Below, piece after piece: positions 7,894 to 17,500 of a stretch of 64,000 nt of DNA (the stretch's first letter is position 1; every line of letters begins with the position of its first letter). The notes beneath the pieces were generated by a model that did no database searches, was not told where the DNA came from, and saw only the letters and a program-made list of their open reading frames with translations. Source of the stretch: Ruminococcus flavefaciens FD-1 (GTDB lineage: Bacteria; Bacillota; Clostridia; Oscillospirales; Ruminococcaceae); NCBI GenBank assembly GCA_000174895.1, contig ACOK01000115.1:1-64000 (forward strand), written 5' to 3'. The translations under genes and the position numbers were made by a program.

Positions 7894-8670
7894 TCATATC
7901 TCGACTGAGCCGCCGTTACGAAGCTTGTAGACGGCTGCATATCTTTTAAGTCGTTCTTCAATTTCTGATGTATCTGTCTCAGTGCTGAAGGGTGGAAATG
8001 TGTCATCAAAATGAGTGAGAAGTACGGCTTTGGGCTTCAGTTTCTCAAAGACAGATGATGCAATGGAAAAAATGTCATCAGAATACTGATATGGGAAAAA
8101 AGCAATATCGGCATCTGTAGGGTAGTTTACATTATCAGCAAGGGCAAGGCTTCCAAGCACCAGTATACGCTTTCCGCAAGCCTCAATGAGATAGCAAAGA
8201 GTCTCTTTCTTTTCAAGGCACGAAGTGATCTTTTTTAGCTTTCCGCAGATGCCTTTCCTGTTCTGCATAATACGCTTGCTGAACGCTTTTTTTATGCAGT
8301 CCCACGCACTGAGCTTAATGTGCTTTCCATTATAAGCAGTTATCCTGAATTCCCCTATGCTGAAAACGTCTCCGGTGCTGATAAGGTGAAGATTATTCTC
8401 GCTTACACCTTTTCTGCAAAGGGTCTGATACGGTGCTTTCGTGCAGTATACGGCGGTATCATCACGGACTATTTCTTTAATACTGCCGATGTGGTCAAAG
8501 TGTCCGTGCGAAACGAGGATATTACTGCATCCATCATAGGCATCCGCAGGGACTTTCACACTACTGTCTGAAAATGGAAAGAAGGGATCGATCAGAAGCT
8601 GCGAGCTGCCTATGGTGATACGAACTGAAGCAGTTCCGTACCAGGTTATCTTTATTCTGTTTTCTTGCAT
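7894..8670 (-). CDS. Metallo-beta-lactamase-fold hydrolase
   Basis: A 258-residue soluble protein. The metal-binding signature SHGHFDHIG is at about residue 54, later ligand candidates are GSLALADN (about 170) and LLTHFDD (about 218), and the N-terminal ITWYGTASVRI...LLIDPF is the standard opening of the UPF0173-like branch. Substrate cannot be told from sequence. A basic insert (KKAFSKRIMQNRKGICGKLKK, about residues 127-147) is longer than usual. It is encoded upstream of, and in the same direction as, the LytTR pair, with a 36-base gap, so co-transcription is possible. Confidence 0.8.
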   Translation of the reverse strand: MQENRIKITWYGTASVRITIGSSQLLIDPFFPFSDSSVKVPADAYDGCSNILVSHGHFDHIGSIKEIVRDDTAVYCTKAPYQTLCRKGVSENNLHLISTGDVFSIGEFRITAYNGKHIKLSAWDCIKKAFSKRIMQNRKGICGKLKKITSCLEKKETLCYLIEACGKRILVLGSLALADNVNYPTDADIAFFPYQYSDDIFSIASSVFEKLKPKAVLLTHFDDTFPPFSTETDTSEIEERLKRYAAVYKLRNGGSVEI

Positions 8671-8701
8671 AAGAGATCAGCTCTTTCAATGAAGATTTGC
8701 T

Positions 8702-8754
8702 TTAGGCAACACCGCACAAAGCCGTCAGACGGGCTTTGTGCGGTGTTGCCTTAA
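8702..8754. repeat. Palindromic dispersed repeat, copy B (short, 53 bp)
   Basis: AGGCAACACCGCACAAAGCC and its exact complement flank an 8-base loop. It equals the two ends of the full-length element joined at a CAAAG direct repeat. It lies between the metallo-hydrolase and the dockerin gene and could serve as a transcription terminator for the hydrolase side. Confidence 0.85.
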
Positions 8755-8782
8755 TTCTCATGTGTATTCCTTATTTGATATC

Positions 8783-11428
8783 TCATTTTTCACCGGCTTT
8801 TATTTCGCATCCGCCCCATTCCAAAACTGCAAATCCTTTTCTTTCAAAGGTGTCAAGCTGCTGCGGTTCAATTTCAACAGCATTTTCAAGCGGAACATAT
8901 GCCATGAATATCCTGCATAAGCTGTCAGGCTGGGGAGTTATGTTCAGTTTCGCAGACTTGGTATATACATCGCCCTGGAACGAAATGAGATTATATCTGT
9001 TATGCTCCATTCTCGGCAGCCAGTATACAATGAATTCATTCATTTCTTCTTCGGTCATTCTCATATACGATAGCTTTTCCTTGAAGAAAGCTTCGGTATC
9101 ACTTCCTGCAACACAGAATCCCTGAGAGAGATCAAATCTTGTACGGCAGTTTTTGCTGTCCCAGAAAAGGTATTTGTGATGTGTGCCGTCAGCCGTGTTC
9201 AGAAGTGAACCGTCAGGATAAGCTGTAACATCCCAGCCGTTATTATACTTCGGATAAGTTGTCGAAAGTTCGGATTCTGTAAGTTCAAGTTCAACATGAA
9301 CATCCGTCTCCTTTTCGGGATAAAGATAAATAACAGGCTTATCAGCCATTTCTAAAAATCTGACGTTCCATTCACCGTTTTCGCTGATAGTCCTTACCCA
9401 GCCTGACTTTCCTTTATATTCGGTAAACAGCCAGTTATCGTTATCTGTATTATAGCCGATTTCGTAAAGTTCAGTATTCTTCGGCAATTCTGCGACACAA
9501 GGATAATTTTCATCGGGGCCAAGATACATTTTCAGATTATCCTTTTCGACAACGAGCGGATAACCGTATGAGTTCTTTTTTTCAGGTTCTATATATTCGG
9601 TGATATTTTTCTTTGTCAGTTGCTTTTTCATAAGGATAAGATCGAATACATCAATTGTATTGTCACGGCAGAAATCAAGAGCTTTCCAATCGTTCAGCTT
9701 TGTTTCCTTATCGGATAACAGCCATCTTTGCAGCAGAACAGTATCGGCAATGCTGAATTCTCCGTCATTGTTTGCATCTCCGTTCGGTATCCATTTCAGT
9801 TTGCAGGTTATATCCATGCAGTCTGAACTTTCGTATGTCACTTCAAACTCGGGCATATCATAACGTCCCGATGCTGTTTTCATATTGAAAGTATAGTTAT
9901 CATTCTTATTGTATGTGTGAAATGTTTTTATAGCACACGGATTTGATGTGATATTGAATATATGACCTGACAGCGGTTCACGGAAATAATTGCCTATGAA
10001 AAAGAAATTTTCGCCGGACTTTGGTTCGGTAATAAGTTCACCTGTGTCTTTGTCGATAAATGTAAAGACTGTATGACCTTTATAGTTTATTATCTCCGAG
10101 CAGTTGTTTTTTATCTCGCAGTCAAATTTCGCCTGATCGAAAGGTTCTTCCCCATCTTTGCCGACTGTAAAGCTTATGTTGAGCCTGCCGTCCGCAACGG
10201 GTTTATAGACTCTTACATATTCGGGTTCGTCGCCGTCTGACGGCACAAGTGAAAAACTTGAACACTCAGATTCATACGCTTTTTCGACCGCACCTTCGCC
10301 CTTTTGTTCAACTGTAAGAGCAGTACCGGGATAATATTTTTCTGTTGAGTGGTATGCAATGTAGTTTCCATAAATTTCAGGACTTGCAAAGAAACGACAT
10401 TCAGATTTACAATCGGGCAGCCATTTGTTTATATCAGTCTCGATAGTGTCACCGTCGGGATTCTCAAAAGTGTATGTGTTCAGTACCTTGATCTCGTCGC
10501 CTTCTTTTTCATAGCTTTCGATCGTCAGGTCATAACCTTCAATTACCCGGAACATTTGAAATTCAAATACATACGGGTCTTCTTCCTGTGCGTATTCTTC
10601 AAATAAACTGTAATCACGTGGGACTATTTCAAGACGGCTAAGGTAATCCTGGTATTCATGTACTGACTTTTCATCAGAAGGATCGGGCTTTTCCTTTATC
10701 TCAAGCTCATATATCTTTCTTGCTGTGCCTGCCGGAGTATTGACATTTGTCATACTTCCCGACACACGGGTGCCGTACTTGTCTATTTCCGATTTGTGGA
10801 TAGGTTTGACCATACAGATGAAGTTATCCTTCAGATAGCACTTGCCATGTTCATTGTAAAAATGCATTGCGTCGGCAAAGTCCATAGGTGTCCAGTCGGG
10901 GAGAGTGCCTATTACAGACTCATACGCCTCCTTAGGTGCAGGGCTTTTGTTCTTGTTTATCAGTCTGAATTCAACATCAGCAGAGCCGTTGTCGTATTTT
11001 GTAACGGTTACGAAATTGTCAGGAACGCTCTTTCCGTTGAAATAGCCTGCTTGGTCAACAGATTCATCGGGAATCGAATAACCTTTTGGAAGTCCATCCC
11101 AGTTCAAACCGAACTCAAAGCTGTCAGCATTGAAATAATCAGCCATATTCTCCCATATCATGGAATTTTCGTGCATATAGAAGATCGGTCCGGAAGATAC
11201 TTTGCCATGTGTTGTGAAATAGGTGATATCCGACCAGAGATACGGTTCGGCGTTACCGTCAAATTCGATTGGATTGCCTGTGTAATAGTCAACGAGAGTT
11301 ATTCTCATATCGCCTTTTTTCAGTGGTTCATCAGTATATGAGCTGTAAACCGCCGGTACAGGCATTGCTGACGCTGTGGTCGTTAACATCACTCCTGATA
11401 TAAGGAATGCAGTCAGCCTTGTTTTCAT
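8783..11428 (-). CDS. Secreted protein with internal dockerin and SH3 domain (881 aa)
   Basis: A signal peptide (MKTRLTAFLISGVMLTTTASA) is followed by about 520 residues I do not recognise, containing beta-rich Ig-like segments. An internal dockerin lies at about residues 548-609 (GDANNDGEFSIADTVLLQ... then DNTIDVFDLILMKKQL, two Ca-binding loops). A bacterial SH3-like domain follows at about 615-690 (GPDENYPCVAELP...GKSGWVRT). The last 190 residues begin DKPVIYLYPEKETDV and include NEFIVYWLPRME and AKLNITPQPDSL, a conserved Clostridial surface domain of unknown role. Dockerins are normally terminal, so the internal position is odd. The start follows GGAGG; the leader carries repeat copy C. 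Likely cell-surface or cellulosome-attached through a cohesin (inference). Confidence 0.8.
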   Translation of the reverse strand: MKTRLTAFLISGVMLTTTASAMPVPAVYSSYTDEPLKKGDMRITLVDYYTGNPIEFDGNAEPYLWSDITYFTTHGKVSSGPIFYMHENSMIWENMADYFNADSFEFGLNWDGLPKGYSIPDESVDQAGYFNGKSVPDNFVTVTKYDNGSADVEFRLINKNKSPAPKEAYESVIGTLPDWTPMDFADAMHFYNEHGKCYLKDNFICMVKPIHKSEIDKYGTRVSGSMTNVNTPAGTARKIYELEIKEKPDPSDEKSVHEYQDYLSRLEIVPRDYSLFEEYAQEEDPYVFEFQMFRVIEGYDLTIESYEKEGDEIKVLNTYTFENPDGDTIETDINKWLPDCKSECRFFASPEIYGNYIAYHSTEKYYPGTALTVEQKGEGAVEKAYESECSSFSLVPSDGDEPEYVRVYKPVADGRLNISFTVGKDGEEPFDQAKFDCEIKNNCSEIINYKGHTVFTFIDKDTGELITEPKSGENFFFIGNYFREPLSGHIFNITSNPCAIKTFHTYNKNDNYTFNMKTASGRYDMPEFEVTYESSDCMDITCKLKWIPNGDANNDGEFSIADTVLLQRWLLSDKETKLNDWKALDFCRDNTIDVFDLILMKKQLTKKNITEYIEPEKKNSYGYPLVVEKDNLKMYLGPDENYPCVAELPKNTELYEIGYNTDNDNWLFTEYKGKSGWVRTISENGEWNVRFLEMADKPVIYLYPEKETDVHVELELTESELSTTYPKYNNGWDVTAYPDGSLLNTADGTHHKYLFWDSKNCRTRFDLSQGFCVAGSDTEAFFKEKLSYMRMTEEEMNEFIVYWLPRMEHNRYNLISFQGDVYTKSAKLNITPQPDSLCRIFMAYVPLENAVEIEPQQLDTFERKGFAVLEWGGCEIKAGEK

Positions 11429-11447
11429 TTTGATTCCTCCATTCTTT

Positions 11448-11547
11448 TAGGCAACACCGCACAAAGCTTGTGCTGAAGATGCGCTGACAGATTTTTCGTC
11501 AGATTCAGTGCAAAGCCGTCAGGCGGTTTTTGTGCGGTGTTGCCTTT
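11448..11547. repeat. Palindromic dispersed repeat, copy C (100 bp), in the 5' leader of the dockerin gene
   Basis: Same ends as copies A and E, with the interior deleted between CAGATT direct repeats. It lies between the promoter at 11586-11614 and the ribosome site, so the mRNA leader must contain its hairpin. Confidence 0.85.
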
Positions 11548-11585
11548 AGTATATGCGTTTTGCTTACACGATTTCTTATATATTT

Positions 11586-11614
11586 ATTATAAAGCAAATA
11601 TAATCTTCTGTCAA
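11586..11614 (-). promoter_or_regulatory. Consensus promoter of the 881-aa dockerin gene
   Basis: On the minus strand TTGACA (11614-11609), a 17-base spacer, then TATAAT (11591-11586), a perfect consensus. The expected start is near 11579, giving a leader of about 150 bases. Confidence 0.85.
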
Positions 11615-11843
11615 TGAAGGTTACACGCTTTAAAATACATCTTATCCCTGAAAAAATGCATCTTATAGTGTTTATATTACAGCTTATGGAACAAGGATTC
11701 CGAAAAGAAGCTTGTAGTCTATATCACTGATATCCATAAGTACAGTATCAGCATCGTAACCGCCAACCAAACCCAGCCCTTCCGTCAAACTGAAAAAGAT
11801 GCTAAAATATACTCACAGCAAAAATCTGAAAGGAGCTGTGAGT

Positions 11844-12218
11844 ATGATGACTACAAAAGAAGAAAAACGGGAGCTGCTGCATAGGAAATGGGAGGAACAG
11901 ATCGCAGAATGTGAAAGCAGTAATATGCCGGTCAAGGAATGGTGTGCTGTAAATGGCGTGAATCTGAACACATTCTACGGTAGGGTTTCGGCGTTAAAGA
12001 GAGAACGTTTAAAACAAAGTGGACAACAAACTCAGGAAATCGTTCCGCTCAGCATGATCCACGAGAGCAATACAGCCGATTCCGAAACTGATATTGTTCC
12101 AAATGTCTGTAAAAAAGAAAACATCGTTATTCGCAAAAGCGGAATAGAGATCATTGTTCCGCATGATATCTCGGAGAATATGATATATTCACTGCTCAGA
12201 GGATTGAAACAATGCTGA
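11844..12218 (+). CDS. tnpA: IS66 family accessory protein TnpA
   Basis: A 124-residue first IS66 protein. The N-terminal half (RKWEEQIAECESSNMPVKEW...NTFYGRVSALKR) is a helix-turn-helix of the IS66 Orf1/IS3-OrfA type, probably binding the element ends. The C-terminus (IEIIVPHDISENMIYSLLRGLK) is conserved in the decayed copy at 37.3 kb. The start at 11844 is placed by AAAGGAG 8 bases upstream. The last 7 bases overlap tnpB, so coupling is likely. Confidence 0.88.
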   Translation: MMTTKEEKRELLHRKWEEQIAECESSNMPVKEWCAVNGVNLNTFYGRVSALKRERLKQSGQQTQEIVPLSMIHESNTADSETDIVPNVCKKENIVIRKSGIEIIVPHDISENMIYSLLRGLKQC

Positions 12219-12568
12219 AGAATCTGAAAGCTGATAATATCTACATTGTCTGCGGTCATACGGATATGCGGAAGTCCATTGACGGACTTGCAGGAATAGT
12301 GCAGCAGAAGTATAATCTTGACTTATTCGATAATAGTGCATTTCTTTTCTGTGGAAGACGCAGGGACAGACTGAAAATATTGTTGTGGGAAGATGATGGA
12401 TTTCTCTTGTTGTATAAAAGACTTGAGGGCGGCAAATTTAACTGGCCTCGCAGTGAACAGGAAGTACGTAATTTGACTCATGAACAATATATATGGCTGA
12501 TGCAGGGATTATCTGTTGACCAGCCGAAAGCAATCAAAAAAATTGAAGGCGGTGTGGATATCTGCTGA
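12212..12568 (+). CDS. tnpB: IS66 family accessory protein TnpB
   Basis: A 118-residue IS66 Orf2 with the family landmarks IYIVCGHTDMRKSIDGLAGI, LFLFCGRRRDRLKILLWEDDGF and YKRLEGGKFNWP. It is required for IS66 transposition, but its mechanism is not settled. Its ATG overlaps the end of tnpA. A truncated paralogue is at 37097-37318. Confidence 0.93.
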   Translation: MLKNLKADNIYIVCGHTDMRKSIDGLAGIVQQKYNLDLFDNSAFLFCGRRRDRLKILLWEDDGFLLLYKRLEGGKFNWPRSEQEVRNLTHEQYIWLMQGLSVDQPKAIKKIEGGVDIC

Positions 12569-12633
12569 GTTTTGAACAGCAGATATGTACATAAATGAGG
12601 AAGATATTTCTCAATTGAGATATGCTCTTTTCC

Positions 12634-12662
12634 TTGAATAATCGGGAGATTTATGATATAAT
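12634..12662 (+). promoter_or_regulatory. Internal promoter for IS66 tnpC
   Basis: TTGAAT (12634-12639), 17-base spacer, TATAAT (12657-12662) in the 141-base gap between tnpB and tnpC. AAAGGAG follows before the tnpC ATG. Confidence 0.7.
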
Positions 12663-12709
12663 CGAAGCATCAAAGATCAACTGAATTCAAGGAAAGGAGC
12701 GTTTTTGTT

Positions 12710-14308
12710 ATGAATTATGCCGAACTGAAAAAAGCATACGAAGAATCCTTGCAGAAATGCTCTGAGCTTGAAAAAGAAATAGAGGATAAAGATCTTCGTA
12801 TCGAGCATCTGACCGAACTTCTGATAAAGCGAAATAAAATGCTTTTCGGGCAGAAAAGTGAAAAAGGTAAATATATATGTGACGGACAGTTATCACTGGA
12901 TGGAATGGTTCTAAACGAAGCGGAAGAGCAGTCTGATTTCAATATTTCTGAACCAACTGCCGATACTATTGTAAAAAAGTCGAAGAAAACAGGAAAGCAC
13001 CGTGGAAGAAAAGAAATAAGAGCTGACCTTGAAACCAAGAAGGTTGTATATGAACTTCCGAACGATGAGCAGATATGCAATGTATGCGGTGAACCACTTA
13101 CTGAATATACCGAGGAATATCTTACTACAAGACTTGCTGTTATCCCCGAAAAAGTTTATCAAATAGAGTATTACCGCAAGGTATACAAGTGCAAAAACTG
13201 CGATAAAAACGGAGAAAAGGCTAATATTGTAAAGGCTGATAACAAGACACCTGCCTGTATCATCAAAAAAGGTCTGCCTGATGCAAGTATTGTAGCTGAT
13301 ACTATGCAGAGAAAATATCAGCTTGGAGAACCTCTTTACCGTCAGCAGCAGTATTGGGAGCGTCGGGGCATATATCTTAACCGCACATCACTGGCGAATT
13401 GGATAATTAAGGGTGCGGTATGGTTTGAACCCGTTATCAGGCAGCTTAAATATCATGCTTTTCTTGAACCTGTGCTGAATGCCGATGAAACGCCAACCCG
13501 TGTTCTGAAGAAAAACGGTGAGCCTGTAAATAAAAAAGGACAGATGTGGGTGATATGCACAGGTGCAGCTGCATCAAGAAAAATAGCACTGTACGCATAC
13601 CGTGAAAGCAGAAGCAAGAAAGTTGCAGAGGAACTTCTGAGAGGATATACAGGTGTGGTGCAGACAGACGGATTTCAGTCATATGGCAGCGGAGAATACA
13701 AGCACTCAGGCTGTTGGTCACATTGCCGTAGATACTATGTTGACTGCATCCCAAAAGGCGATAAAAATTGTCCCTCTGCACAGATCGTAGCTCTGATAGA
13801 CAAGGCTTTCTATTATGAGCGTAAAATGCGAAAGCATAGATGTCCTGAAAAACTGGTGCTGAAGATACGAAAAAAGAAGATAAAGCCGCTGTTAGACAGG
13901 ATATATGAAATTATTGATACACTACGACCGAGTAAAGACTCCCAGCTTTACACGGCGGTCACTTATGCCCGAAATCAGAAAGAGAAACTATACTATTTCC
14001 TTGATGATCCGAATGTTGAAATGACTAATAATTTAGCCGAACAAACTGTAAAAAGCTACGTTATAAATCGTAAGAACTTCCTGTTCAGCGATACCGAGAA
14101 GGGTGCTGATGCAAGTGCGGCAGTTATGAGTATTATTGAGACAGCCAAAAGGAACAATCTTGACGTTTATGGCTATCTTACGCATCTTCTGACTGTTCTG
14201 CCCGAATGGGGCAAAAATCCAACAGATGAACAGCTTGAATCTGTTATGCCGTGGAGTGAATCATTGCCTGATTTTTGCAGACAGGAATATGATGAAATAA
14301 AACGATGA
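12710..14308 (+). CDS. tnpC: IS66 family transposase TnpC
   Basis: A 532-residue transposase. An N-terminal coiled coil (residues 1-50) and the KRNKMLFGQKSEK motif lead to a Cys-rich zinc-binding part (CNVCGEPL...CKNC). The DDE catalytic core has LNADETPTRVL (first Asp), VQTDGFQSYG (second Asp) and NNLAEQTVKSYVINRKNFLF (Glu). The C-terminal LPEW segment is also typical. Length and motifs are complete, so the enzyme is probably functional. It has its own promoter and an element-internal terminator (14323-14361). Confidence 0.95.
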   Translation: MNYAELKKAYEESLQKCSELEKEIEDKDLRIEHLTELLIKRNKMLFGQKSEKGKYICDGQLSLDGMVLNEAEEQSDFNISEPTADTIVKKSKKTGKHRGRKEIRADLETKKVVYELPNDEQICNVCGEPLTEYTEEYLTTRLAVIPEKVYQIEYYRKVYKCKNCDKNGEKANIVKADNKTPACIIKKGLPDASIVADTMQRKYQLGEPLYRQQQYWERRGIYLNRTSLANWIIKGAVWFEPVIRQLKYHAFLEPVLNADETPTRVLKKNGEPVNKKGQMWVICTGAAASRKIALYAYRESRSKKVAEELLRGYTGVVQTDGFQSYGSGEYKHSGCWSHCRRYYVDCIPKGDKNCPSAQIVALIDKAFYYERKMRKHRCPEKLVLKIRKKKIKPLLDRIYEIIDTLRPSKDSQLYTAVTYARNQKEKLYYFLDDPNVEMTNNLAEQTVKSYVINRKNFLFSDTEKGADASAAVMSIIETAKRNNLDVYGYLTHLLTVLPEWGKNPTDEQLESVMPWSESLPDFCRQEYDEIKR

Positions 14309-14322
14309 ATAGATGTACATAG

Positions 14323-14361
14323 ATAAGTCCCGGATATTTGATAATTTCCGGGACTTATTTT
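14323..14361 (+). terminator. Terminator inside the IS66 right end
   Basis: ATAAGTCCCGG / CCGGGACTTAT stem followed by TTTTGG, just after tnpC. Confidence 0.8.
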
Positions 14362-14464
14362 GGCGAAATATATGCTCTGAATAAATGGCGGTTACGTTGA
14401 TATTGAGAAACCGGGCTCAGTTCTTATGCTTGAATCAATAACTTCTACAACTATCACAAAAGAA

Positions 14465-14495
14465 ATTCCCCTCCGATCGGAGGGGAATAATTCAT
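14465..14495 (-). terminator. Terminator downstream of the GH9 gene
   Basis: Perfect palindrome ATTCCCCTCC-GATC-GGAGGGGAAT, followed on the minus strand by TTCTTTTG. A second hairpin, GCAGGTGC / GCACCTGC (14541-14569), without a T-run, lies between it and the GH9 stop. Confidence 0.7.
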
Positions 14496-14599
14496 TTTAA
14501 GCTTTGTTTATATAACTGATTAATCAACATCAGCTATCGATGGCAGGTGCTTATTCAGGAGCACCTGCTTATGTTATATATACTTGCTTATAAAGATTA

Positions 14600-17500
14600 T
14601 TACTGATATGATTCAGGAAGCTTGTCTATCAGCTTCAGCAGATACTTCTGTATGGAGAGGGCATCCTTGTTGGTGATACCGTCGCCGTGGAGATTGCAGT
14701 CTGCGTTCTTCTTTGTCTTTTCGTTGAGATGATTTTCAGCTGTGCCTTTTTCACCGTATACGCTCGGATTTGACAGAGCCTGCATGATTATTACAGCGTC
14801 TGAGATATCAACTGATTCATCGCCGTTTGCGTCGCCGTATATAACTCCATTCTCATCTGATGTAGTATTTACGGGAGCAGTAGTTGTTGTCTCCTGTGCT
14901 GTTGTCTCGTTTGCCTTTGTAGTAGCTGCAGAAGTCGTTGTATTTACAGTGGTTGTACTAACCGGTGAGGTTTCTGCAGGTGTAGACGTTACGCTGCCAT
15001 CTGACATATCCTGAAGCATTGAAACTATGGATACAAGATCAGCGTTGAGCTGAAGGTCTGCGGCGTTTACTGACCATGCATCATAGCTGTCAACATAGCA
15101 TTTCTGCGGAGCGTTAACGCCTTTCTTTATACCTAACAGCTTCATGTATTCGTCACCAAACTGAGAATTTGCTCCGCTTACAAGTACGCCGTCGGGGGCT
15201 TTCGGATAATCGGGATCGACCCAGTTGCCCCAGTATCTGTGATGAGGGTTCTGTGCGGTTTGGCTTCCGTAGCCTGTAACATAGGATAATCCCAGACCGT
15301 TCTTTCCGAAGATATAGTCCATGCCGCTGACTGCCTTGTCAAGATAGGAGTTATCACCCGTCAGCTTATATGCATAGGCAAGTATCGTTGCATTGTTGAT
15401 TATGTATTCATTGGAATACGGTTGGTATCCGTCAACGTCATCATCAAAAGTATCAGTGGCAATGCTTGACGGGTTACAGAATACCGAACCTTTAAACGGT
15501 ACATTCATGTCGATATCAGAAGCTGTCATTGTTCCCACATAATTATCTGCCATAGTCTTGAATGATGATTCAAGCCTGCTGTAGTCCTCCTTGTTCAGTA
15601 CAAATGACATATTTCCGAAGGCGGATGTATTATACACATCAAATGAGGTATAAGACTTTGAAATGGCGTCGGAAATACTGAAAGCCTTATCCATACCCGA
15701 GGCGTCATTGTCATTCTTATAAGCAGCGAGGTCGTTATAGTATCCCTCATCGCCTGTACTTATATAGAGCTCACAGTCTGCCCAGTAGAATTCGTCGCTT
15801 ATGCGGTCATCGTCATATGCCTGTGCGCCTATAGCCTGATCATAAGGCGCATAAAGAGGATTGGTACGGTCTGCGTTGTCATATACGTTCTGACGTTCAG
15901 GAGCGGCCTGCATTACGGCGTTGTAAGCCTTCTTAGCTGTTTCAAGGCACTTTTCAGCAAACTCGGGATCATAGTCTTTCCAGAGACGTGCAGCCTGTGC
16001 GGCGCAGGCAGCGTAATCAAGAGTAGCTGCATACGTCGGTGGCTTGATAATACGTACCATGCCGTATTCATTTATATAGTCACAAGGTTTTTCAGGAAGG
16101 CTTATCCATTTATGATCCTGTACCTTGTGGTAGAGCATTCCCTCGCAGGTATCGCCCCAGTGAGGATCAGCCTTATCAACTATCATCTTCTGCATCCATT
16201 CCAGTTCGTAACGTGCCTCGTCGAGAATATCCGGAGCGCCGTTATCGCCTTCGGGGAATGCAGCTAAATTGTTATCGCTGAATTTATCTGACTTTCCGAG
16301 AGACTTTGAAAGCTCATAGGCATTCTGCAGTTTCCATACGGAATAAGCGCCGTTTATCACTGATTTGCAATGACTGTCAGCATCGTACCAGCCGCCGGTG
16401 ACATCAAGAGGATAGTCTTTATCTCCGTCAAAATCCTTAGCATAGGTAGGATAATATTTCACCCAATTGTGCTGAACATAGCCGATATCCTCTGTGTTAC
16501 CTGCCGCGTGGTCAAGAGAAGGAGAATCCTTATCTCCCGAGGTTATGTACTTTTTCTCTATATCTACAGAAGAACGGTTCTGGTAGAAATAGTTCAGCGA
16601 ATCCGCAAGCAGACCGTTGCCGTAGACATCATCTTTAATACTTATCACAGGCGACTCGTTCATGCAGTATTCCTGACCGATATCATCCGTCCATATCAGT
16701 TTATCTTCTTTCAGTTTTGTATCGTAGAAGCCTTCTTTTGCGTAATAGCATGTTCCCGAAACACCTGTTTTATCCTTGACAAAAATGGTGTAATCACCTG
16801 TCTCGTTGAAATCGGAGAAGTCGAGAGTCTGAACGTATTTTCCCGAATCCTTTAACTGTGTTCCGTATTTTGTGATTTTGGTTTCGCCTATGCCCGATTC
16901 GTTTGCTTCCATAACAGAGGAGGCAGTTCCTGTGTATACGGTCTTGCCCTCAGCGTCACGCAGCTCGAATTCGCAGGGATGGTAATCATCGGTGCAATAG
17001 GAAGCGGTCTTGCTGAGGTTTGTATAGTAGCCGATCTGATTTACACGGACATTGCTGTGAGGTCGTACCAAGCCGTATAGTTCTTCATCGCTTCTTAAAT
17101 AATAACCACAACCGCCAGATCCGGTGTTGTCGATGAGTTCGAGGTCATCAAAGGTAATGGTAGAGCCGTCGGGCATACCTGTATCATTATTGTTGTACAT
17201 CCCCTGATTATCGGCATACATGAAAGACCATTCTGTAGGACCGACAGGACTGTCTTTCAATACAAATGTATCCTCGAATTCGTAGGTTTCGCCTTTTGTG
17301 ATATGATAAGGCATCCATTCCTGACCGCCGAGATTATGCCAGTATTCCTTTTCACCTGTATAGTTGCCTATTTTAGAGTATATGTAGCCGTCATCATCAG
17401 CTGTTATAGTACACTTTACAGTATATTCATGTCCCTGTATCATGGTAAGACCACGGCGACGCAACTGAAGATCCCATCGGCCTTCAGGGCCTCGATTGTT

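Larger units (their letters stand above)
11756..14395 (+). mobile_element. Intact IS66-family insertion sequence (2640 bp)
   Basis: Contains the three IS66 genes in order (tnpA, tnpB, tnpC). Ends are GTAACCGCCA and TGGCGGTTAC, a 10-bp perfect terminal inverted repeat. I found no 8-bp target duplication next to the ends. All three frames are open, so the element may be active. A decayed copy lies at 36792-37400 and two short elements with similar ends at 6561 and 19807. Confidence 0.9.

Noticed and set aside
10796..11341. Plus-strand open frame of 181 codons inside the dockerin gene
   Set aside because: It is the antisense shadow of a well-supported secreted protein, without a ribosome site or recognisable product.
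11756..14395. 8-bp target duplication at IS66 ends
   Set aside because: The flanks (TCAGCATC and GTTGATAT) do not match.
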